Below, piece after piece: positions 58,623-64,000 of a DNA stretch of 64,000 nt (positions are counted from its first letter, which is position 1; each line of letters starts with the position of its first letter). The position numbers were made by a program, and so were the translations under genes. Origin of the DNA: Pseudomonas marginalis (GTDB lineage Bacteria; Pseudomonadota; Gammaproteobacteria; Pseudomonadales; Pseudomonadaceae); contig NZ_FNSU01000003.1 in NCBI RefSeq assembly GCF_900105325.1, positions 4,353,501 to 4,417,500 on the forward strand, given 5' to 3'. The notes beneath the pieces are model-generated. The model was not told where the DNA came from and did not search any database. It saw only the letters and a program-made list of their open reading frames with translations.

Positions 58623-60403
58623 ACCATTTCATCCTTAGGTTCCGGCCATCCGCGCTCGAGTAGGAGTTGCTGCGCCCCCTCTGGCAGTTTGGGCCCATGG
58701 TATTGGCCTCCTAGGCTCGGCACATCTTCAGGCCTGTAGATACTGCTGACCCAAGATGCAGTGGCAATGTTGCCGGTCAATGCGCGTAAAGCCGTGTGCG
58801 ACACCATAGAGGCAATATTGGTCATCCCCAGTGATCCGCCTGGAATAAAGCTCTCCCCACACGCCGGCAGTGGAACCACACCTCCTCCCGGCCACTCTGT
58901 AAACTTATGAAGAAAATCGCCGATGTCCGTGAATAAATGACGGCCATCAAAGGTACCGGCTGGTGCGAATAGCGCGTGGCCTACCTGGGTATACGGTTCG
59001 CTCCAGGCTTGTAAAAGTCCCCAAGAAACGCCGCTGGATTTGGCTCGCCATACAGTGACCTCCGACTGCCAGTCTGCTGTCGTAATCACCACAAGATCTG
59101 CGTTATCGAATACTTCTGGTTTGCTGCTCATAACTACTTCGGCGAAAGTCGAATAAGCGGTGCATTCTGTAGTCGGAAGATCTAACAGAATCTTGTCCCT
59201 CAACGCTGAGGCTTTCAGCCTCCCTAGGCTATCCGCTCCCAGAACGTGCCTACCCAGATTGGCTGACACCAGAGTGTCAGGATCGATGAGGGTAAGGTGG
59301 CCGACACCGGAGCGTGCCAATTGTATTGCCACCGCACTGCCTAACGAGCCAACGCCAACACAAACGACCCGAGCATTTTCAAGGTGCTTTGCAGTGCCGC
59401 TTATATCGCGGGACAGAATGGACGCACGATCAAGCACGTCTAGGGCAGTTGCGCGGACAAGTGCCGGGGGATGTGCATTTGCGATGGCTGGCCGGCGGCG
59501 CGCTGTGCGCAAGCCAAACTTTGCCCCCCGCTCTTGCTGTACGCCAAGCGAGCGCACATTGAGGCAATAAGTTGGAGCATCCGTCCCCCCAGGAAGCTCC
59601 AGGACAATCCATCGACTCGCCAACGTTCCATGCAGCTCAAACCATGCCAGCAATTGCTCGGCATCGTCTGGTTGAAGGTGTGGCGTGAGCCACAGCAATA
59701 AATCTTCTGGGTTCGGAGTGCGGATATCCGGATAAGTCTGAAGCTTGACGTAAAAACCAGGTGTTTCGGCCGCGCGAATGACAGCGGAGCGCCCGACAAC
59801 CCGTCGGTAATGCCCTTTGAGTGCAGCTATGTTCGATGCTAGCCAAACCGTTTCCTGACCGGATGGCAGAGCCCGGCGCGGATCGCTGAGAGCAAACAAC
59901 TGCGAGGCAGCCTGAGGTCGATCCAAAAGTAAAAGGTTCTGGTACGACTGTCCGTGCTGAAAAGACCAGTAGGTAGTGATCTCATTCTGAAATTCGATAT
60001 CGCGCGTTGCCTGACTTGATCCCATCTTGGACAACGAAACGATCTGGGCCAAGCGAGCAAGGCTGTCCTCTACCACGACCTCCGGAGAGCCCATAATGGG
60101 GCGTTCCTGAAAGCCATGAAGGCAAAGCCCCGACTTAGTGGCATGCGGCCAAACCAGCCATGGAGAAGGTTCGACGTTCAGCCGCAAGAGCCCACGGGGA
60201 AAGTTGGAGGGGAAACCAATACGCAGTCGTCGCTCCTGCCCCGTGTAATCGATGGGCAAGGGGAAGTGAAAGCACGCCGCTTCGTCAGCCCGCATGGGTG
60301 CGGGCTGGAGCAATGCATCGGCTGCATCCTGACCTAGGGTATTTCGCAGTGCTGCGATTCCGCGCTGCAATGGCGTCTTAAGAGGATCAGCCAAGGCGTC
60401 CAA
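58619..60403 (-). CDS. cap2: CBASS Cap2, E2-E1 fusion conjugating enzyme
   Basis: The 594-residue product has an N-terminal E2-like domain with the catalytic cysteine in KSGLCLHGF near residue 92. A linker follows, then a ThiF/E1 adenylation domain (VVCVGVGSLGSAVAIQLARSG near residue 348, DPDTLVSANLGRH) with the E1 cysteine in PACGESFIPGG near residue 510. It attaches the C-terminus of the CD-NTase to target molecules, which primes the cyclase. The start is TTG 60403, overlapping the last 17 bases of the cyclase gene; later starts are possible. Confidence 0.93.
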   Translation of the reverse strand: MDALADPLKTPLQRGIAALRNTLGQDAADALLQPAPMRADEAACFHFPLPIDYTGQERRLRIGFPSNFPRGLLRLNVEPSPWLVWPHATKSGLCLHGFQERPIMGSPEVVVEDSLARLAQIVSLSKMGSSQATRDIEFQNEITTYWSFQHGQSYQNLLLLDRPQAASQLFALSDPRRALPSGQETVWLASNIAALKGHYRRVVGRSAVIRAAETPGFYVKLQTYPDIRTPNPEDLLLWLTPHLQPDDAEQLLAWFELHGTLASRWIVLELPGGTDAPTYCLNVRSLGVQQERGAKFGLRTARRRPAIANAHPPALVRATALDVLDRASILSRDISGTAKHLENARVVCVGVGSLGSAVAIQLARSGVGHLTLIDPDTLVSANLGRHVLGADSLGRLKASALRDKILLDLPTTECTAYSTFAEVVMSSKPEVFDNADLVVITTADWQSEVTVWRAKSSGVSWGLLQAWSEPYTQVGHALFAPAGTFDGRHLFTDIGDFLHKFTEWPGGGVVPLPACGESFIPGGSLGMTNIASMVSHTALRALTGNIATASWVSSIYRPEDVPSLGGQYHGPKLPEGAQQLLLERGWPEPKDEMV

Positions 60404-61637
60404 CTGGCTTTACGCTCGACTGAGAGGTTCCGCCACTGCTGGCCCCTCCGAAGAGCGAACCCATCGAAGCAGAGTTTCGAGTAGTGCCATCCGGTCGACC
60501 GGGCATCGTCCAATTCGCAGGGATCTCATTGTTCACTGCCGTAATGAATGCCGGTGCAATACCAAAATTCTTTTTCACTGCCTCGGCAAAGGAATCGTTG
60601 GATTCAAAACTTTCTAAACCCAATGACACAGATGCACTGGCGTCCGCATGCCACTTGGTAAATGCTTGGCGATAGCCTTGCCCCTCGCCGGGTCGATTCC
60701 ACTTCTCTGCAAAGTTTTCGCCGTTATCAGCAGGGTTGCAGACAAAGCAATCGCTACCTCTTTGCGCGATGTGCTGCGGCATTCTGCGAACGATTTCCAG
60801 AATTGCATCGAGCGGTGCCAGAGGCTTCGACTGGGACTCCTTCACGACATCCAGGTACGCGTGAGTGGCCAGAGTAGTGATAACTGCAGATATGGGCCGA
60901 GTATCAGCGCTCCTTGTTTTGATGGCCCATTCATCGCGATGCCGCTTAAGCAGCTTTATGGTCGCACGCAGGGGATCTTGATCGATGTAGTCCTGATAAT
61001 GCGGCAAAGGATCTTGTGTCGCGGCATCAAGCATTCGCTGGCTTTTGGCAATCACCAAGCTTTCCAAGGAGATTTCCTGGGCGGAAGCGACCTGCAACCA
61101 ATTCGAGTAAGGAATAGGGCTGCTTGCTTTCCACCCTGTGACCCGATCCGGAACCTCCAGCTTTCCCTCGCCATTTGCTTCGCCATTTCCGTTGATCGCG
61201 CGGGCAGGTGTGACATCGATGTGAAAACCTGGATTTTCATCGGCATAAACGATCCGAATACCACGACGTAGTTGCTTAACGTCTTCCTGAACGCGGGAGC
61301 CTTCTCTAAAACGCTGTTCAATCGCCTCTAGAACTTCCTTCGCACCAGCGCCTTGAGCGTGAGGGAGCCAGATAATCGCGTCCGCATCAATGGTGTCCAG
61401 ATCTGCAGGCGCGCCGGGAATTGGCTTGATGGTGGTTTTCAGCCGCATTGAGCCCTGAACGAAGATATGGGCCTCAGCGAGCAACGGATTGTCAGAAGCC
61501 GAGAGGATTTTTTCCAGTTGGGAGTAGCGGTCGTTGATTTTTTCGTACTGCGCTTCCGACAGCGAGATTTCCCGCGCGGCGCGAAGCAGAAAATATTCCC
61601 AACTGCTGCGCTTGGTCTGTTCGTTGCTCAAAAGCAT
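60387..61637 (-). CDS. cdn: CBASS CD-NTase (cyclic oligonucleotide synthase)
   Basis: The 416-residue product is a nucleotidyltransferase with the GS motif FVQGSMRLKTTIKP near residue 60, followed by DLDTIDADAIIW as the catalytic DxD-type acidic pair and FHIDVTP as the third acid. It makes a cyclic di- or trinucleotide when phage is sensed. With a Cap5 effector the likely class is CdnG-like, with 3',2'-cGAMP as product, but this is inferred from the partner. The tail is Gly/Ser-rich and ends GRLG, as expected for Cap2 conjugation. An AGGAGG inside the end of cap5 provides its ribosome site. Confidence 0.9.
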   Translation of the reverse strand: MLLSNEQTKRSSWEYFLLRAAREISLSEAQYEKINDRYSQLEKILSASDNPLLAEAHIFVQGSMRLKTTIKPIPGAPADLDTIDADAIIWLPHAQGAGAKEVLEAIEQRFREGSRVQEDVKQLRRGIRIVYADENPGFHIDVTPARAINGNGEANGEGKLEVPDRVTGWKASSPIPYSNWLQVASAQEISLESLVIAKSQRMLDAATQDPLPHYQDYIDQDPLRATIKLLKRHRDEWAIKTRSADTRPISAVITTLATHAYLDVVKESQSKPLAPLDAILEIVRRMPQHIAQRGSDCFVCNPADNGENFAEKWNRPGEGQGYRQAFTKWHADASASVSLGLESFESNDSFAEAVKKNFGIAPAFITAVNNEIPANWTMPGRPDGTTRNSASMGSLFGGASSGGTSQSSVKPVGRLG

Positions 61638-62804
61638 TTACATAGCCTCCTGGGCCACCGAGCCCAATTGCAGTGTTTGCGTAAACCGATCTTGGTTGTC
61701 CTTGTCCCGATCGAAGATCAGGTACGTATGTTGATGCTGCGTTGTGAGCAACGCGCCAAACTCGATAGCCAGTGCCGCAGGGATGGCGGCGAAGACGTGG
61801 ATAGGATTAGGAGTCAGAGCCTCAAGCTGGCTCAGTCGTATTTGGAGCGCGTCGCGAAAGGCATGAATCACCCTACGGTTCTGTACCATCGCGTAGCTTG
61901 GTTCAGGAATCGACAGCTCTGCAATACGTGCACCGGGTAGAGCGTCGATCACGTCGCGAACTGGAACTTGCGCAGAAATGGAGAGCACCAACGCCAGTGG
62001 ACCATCGCCGTTGGGTGGAGGCGTAAACAGAAAACTGGGCGGCTCAGCAGACTGATCGGGCCAGCGCAAAAGATGCTCGCGGTGAAAAGAGAAGATTAAG
62101 CGCTTGGAACGATCGCCGATGCTCTGGCCCAACATCATCAAAGCTGGGATATCGGCCAAGCCTACTACTGCTAGCGCGGGCGAGTCGCCATAGGTGCCGC
62201 CGCGACGCTTGAGTTGCTGCTCCAGCTCGTACTGGATGCTGTCTTTGACGTTCTGCCAATAGGCAGCGTCCCTGCCGCGCGGTCCGGGCGCAGGGAACGC
62301 AATTTTGATGCCTTGATCGAAGGCGGTTAATCCCTCCGCAGACATCGCAGTCAACAGATCGCGAACGGGAATATCGTTGATCGTCTGGAAATGCTGACTC
62401 TGGACAATGAGAGGAATCGCTCTGCCACCATCAGGGGTCGTTGCGGCGATTCGGATGCGCTCTAGGTATGCTTGGTGTAAACCACTCAAATCATTTTCAG
62501 GATAACCGTCTGCGTCACGATCAATTTTGTCATGACAGCCTGGGCACAGGAGCATCAGGTTAGCAGTATCGTTCGTGTGCGCCTCAGCATCATGATCCGC
62601 GCGTCCCCGAGGCCCCTTGGGACTGGCGGGTAGGATATGCGCCACTTCGCCCCATTTCATTGGCTTGCCGGCACGATAGTCGAACGTTAGATCTGTGCCG
62701 CACAGTTCGCAATGACCAGCGGTCTGTGTCCATACGATCCGCTTCGTCTCATCATTCGTGTTAAAGCGCCCACTCGCGGGCTTAGCGTCTTCTGGTTCTG
62801 CCAT
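61638..62804 (-). CDS. cap5: CBASS effector Cap5 (HNH nuclease - SAVED)
   Basis: The 388-residue product has an N-terminal HNH nuclease with CELCGTDL, EVAHILPAS, NLMLLCPGCHDKID (zinc cysteines and catalytic His, residues 30-110), and a C-terminal SAVED domain (about 160-388) that binds the cyclic nucleotide. On binding, Cap5 tetramerises and degrades double-stranded DNA, killing the infected cell. It is the first gene of the operon, and its TAA is immediately followed by the ATG of the CD-NTase. Confidence 0.93.
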   Translation of the reverse strand: MAEPEDAKPASGRFNTNDETKRIVWTQTAGHCELCGTDLTFDYRAGKPMKWGEVAHILPASPKGPRGRADHDAEAHTNDTANLMLLCPGCHDKIDRDADGYPENDLSGLHQAYLERIRIAATTPDGGRAIPLIVQSQHFQTINDIPVRDLLTAMSAEGLTAFDQGIKIAFPAPGPRGRDAAYWQNVKDSIQYELEQQLKRRGGTYGDSPALAVVGLADIPALMMLGQSIGDRSKRLIFSFHREHLLRWPDQSAEPPSFLFTPPPNGDGPLALVLSISAQVPVRDVIDALPGARIAELSIPEPSYAMVQNRRVIHAFRDALQIRLSQLEALTPNPIHVFAAIPAALAIEFGALLTTQHQHTYLIFDRDKDNQDRFTQTLQLGSVAQEAM

Positions 62805-63219
62805 TTCGACCTACCCCCGAGAAACATCCATGATTGAAAACGATGATGGCAAGATAAGATCATATTAAGGTCATTTGCCGCGATTTCAAGAGAGATCTGA
62901 GGGTGATTAATGCCGAGTCAGCTTGGCCAGGATGCTTTTTTTGACTCATCGAAACGGAGTGATGGCAGCTTTCGATTTCTTGCAAATGCTGATGGGTTAT
63001 GGCGCTGGCCAGAAGCGTATTTATCGAAATTAGCGAGTTTATGCAGAAGACATAAACTCGCTAATTTCGATAAATATCTCGCTCAAAAACCAAACGACGT
63101 CAATCTCCGGGCGCCCCCCACAAGAACCAGCTAAAGAACCCGATGCGCTATAATCGGTTCTTAAAGCTATCGCTCCAGCCCCTGAGGACGTTTTCGGGGC
63201 GGATGGAGCGCAGATGCCC
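62805..63219. other. Intergenic region upstream of CBASS with a perfect palindrome
   Basis: About 415 bases. The first 100 hold the CBASS promoter (AT-rich CAAGATAAGATCATATTAAGG). A 74-codon frame (62910-63134) with a fair GAGGGTG start is present but looks like chance, since it runs through the 63018 palindrome. A weaker hairpin AAGAACCCGAT/ATCGGTTCTT lies at 63134-63162. Confidence 0.5.
63018..63076. repeat. Perfect 26-bp inverted repeat with 7-base spacer
   Basis: Positions 63018-63043 and 63051-63076 are exact reverse complements; the spacer is CAGAAGA. The arms read TATTTATCGAAATTAGCG.. and end TTTATG. The geometry (long arms, 6-8 base spacer) is that of a tyrosine-recombinase crossover site, but a strong terminator is an alternative. 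It lies between the CBASS operon and the TnsD-like gene. Confidence 0.85.
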
Positions 63220-64000
63220 TCAGAAGCTAATCGCAATCGGCGGTCCCTCCCAGTCTCTCGATACGCCGGTAGACTTGAGCAAGGCCTCTGCATCCACGCC
63301 TGTTCTCGCCAAGCTTTCCAGATCCCACTCGAAGAAGCTGGAAAAAACCAAGAAAACTTTGCTTGCTACCGCCGAGGTCAATCTTACAGTCGAATAGTTC
63401 ACCGGCAGCTTCATTCTTATGATTTCAGAGATGCTCCACACCAATGTCCTTAATCGGAAATACCACACTGACTCTTGGTGACGCTTGATCTGGTGATAAG
63501 TAAGAGGGAACCTCTGCTTACGCAGATCTAGGCCGTGAGGTAAGGAGTTTGGGAGCAGCGTCTGCAAATTTCTAATGTTCACCCTTTTAGGATCTTTCGC
63601 AACGCTATACAACTCATCCACGCCCGCTTCAATAAGGGCTGCATAACCAGCGTCTCTTGAGTCGATAGTCTTCTCAACCTTAACGGCAACCTTCTTAGGC
63701 ATGCGAAGTTTTGCGATCAGCCATGCATTATCATTTTCCATTAGCCAATGAGTTGGTTTATAGGCTTTTTTCCAGAGGTATTCCACATCAGCCTCGGAGC
63801 GCAGTGCCAAAAGCATCTCGATTTTTTGACGGTACTTAATCATTTTACCGGAATGCGCATCTACATTTTTAGAAGGTCGTGGCGAACTCGAAGCACTTAG
63901 CAGGATAGACTCCTTCTTCAACGCTCCCTCGAAATTATCAGCACTGGAAAATAAATGAAGCGCGATAATCAAATGTCGCGCTAATGGCATATTAAGCTGA
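63220..64000 (-). CDS. TnsD/TniQ-like protein, C-terminal part (5' end outside window)
   Basis: About 260 residues are visible and the frame is open to the window edge, so the start lies beyond 64000. The block NMPLARHLIIALHLFSSADNFEGAL resembles the region after the zinc fingers of TnsD/TniQ proteins, where a HPLRHLLL.LFLF pattern is usual. Later parts (NIRNLQTLLPNSLPHGLDLRKQRFP, HQIKRHQESVWYFRL) have the helical character of the TnsD C-terminus. TnsD selects target sites for Tn7-like elements. The assignment is moderate and needs the upstream half. Confidence 0.5.
   Translation of the reverse strand, partial: QLNMPLARHLIIALHLFSSADNFEGALKKESILLSASSSPRPSKNVDAHSGKMIKYRQKIEMLLALRSEADVEYLWKKAYKPTHWLMENDNAWLIAKLRMPKKVAVKVEKTIDSRDAGYAALIEAGVDELYSVAKDPKRVNIRNLQTLLPNSLPHGLDLRKQRFPLTYHQIKRHQESVWYFRLRTLVWSISEIIRMKLPVNYSTVRLTSAVASKVFLVFSSFFEWDLESLARTGVDAEALLKSTGVSRDWEGPPIAISF

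Noticed and set aside
62910..63134. 74-codon frame with a fair ribosome site
   Set aside because: It runs straight through the 63018 palindrome and shows no family pattern; treated as chance, though a small gene cannot be excluded.

Overview
The window is chromosomal DNA of a Pseudomonas, most likely of the P. fluorescens lineage. The evidence is the gene set (dksA2, zigA, folE2, pyrQ, cfa, cls, pbpC with an alpha-2-macroglobulin), the fluorescens-type REP/REPIN palindromes (GCGAGC..GCTCGC and GTGGGAGGGGGC types), and high-GC codon use up to about 42 kb. No rRNA, tRNA or CRISPR array was seen.

Bases 1-42,340 look like core genome. A partial SMI1/KNR4 gene, a CPA2 antiporter, a thioesterase and pdxY come first. 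A zinc-starvation region follows (4.4-15.2 kb). Two perfect 13-bp Zur-type palindromes sit in its two divergent promoters. One lies between the operon dksA2-zigA-DUF1826-cobW and a small secreted protein. The other lies between a periplasmic amidase and a seven-gene operon: folE2, a three-gene metal ABC importer, a second hisI, a gamma-carbonic-anhydrase-like gene and pyrQ. Next come cls, cfa, a bufferin operon (bufA-B-C) and an operon of three SPFH/HflKC-like genes with a metal P-type ATPase. An ynbA-ynbC-ynbD-ynbB-like phospholipid operon with an extra acyltransferase follows. A mobile-mystery A/B (Xre + Fic) pair with four phased operators and the alpha-2-macroglobulin/pbpC pair complete this part.

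From about 42.3 kb to the end the sequence is an accessory island full of scars. It holds an IS3 remnant that truncated a small gene whose homologue lies 5 kb downstream, and a NIT-domain chemoreceptor. It also holds a collapsed remnant of a Gabija-like OLD-nuclease/UvrD-helicase pair, a tandem winged-helix protein coupled to a 39-residue membrane peptide, a cut-off acetyltransferase, and a frameshifted arsH. The best new observation is a complete 4,873-bp IS66-family element (48,960-53,832). It has 16-bp matching ends and an exact 8-bp target duplication (CGTGCGAC), and it carries a whole methyl-accepting chemotaxis gene as cargo. Removing it on paper restores an open reading frame across the insertion site.

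The right end is a defence region. It has an unrecognised, translationally coupled two-gene unit (54,086-55,902) whose second protein has a possible QxK-type nuclease core. It also has an AbrB/ParS-type antitoxin-like protein, a DEDDh exonuclease and a complete type II CBASS operon (HNH-SAVED Cap5, CD-NTase, Cap2 E1/E2, Cap3 JAB protease). A 26-bp perfect inverted repeat with a 7-base spacer follows, and the window closes inside a gene that resembles the C-terminal part of TnsD/TniQ. All functional assignments come from reading the sequence; no database search was run.
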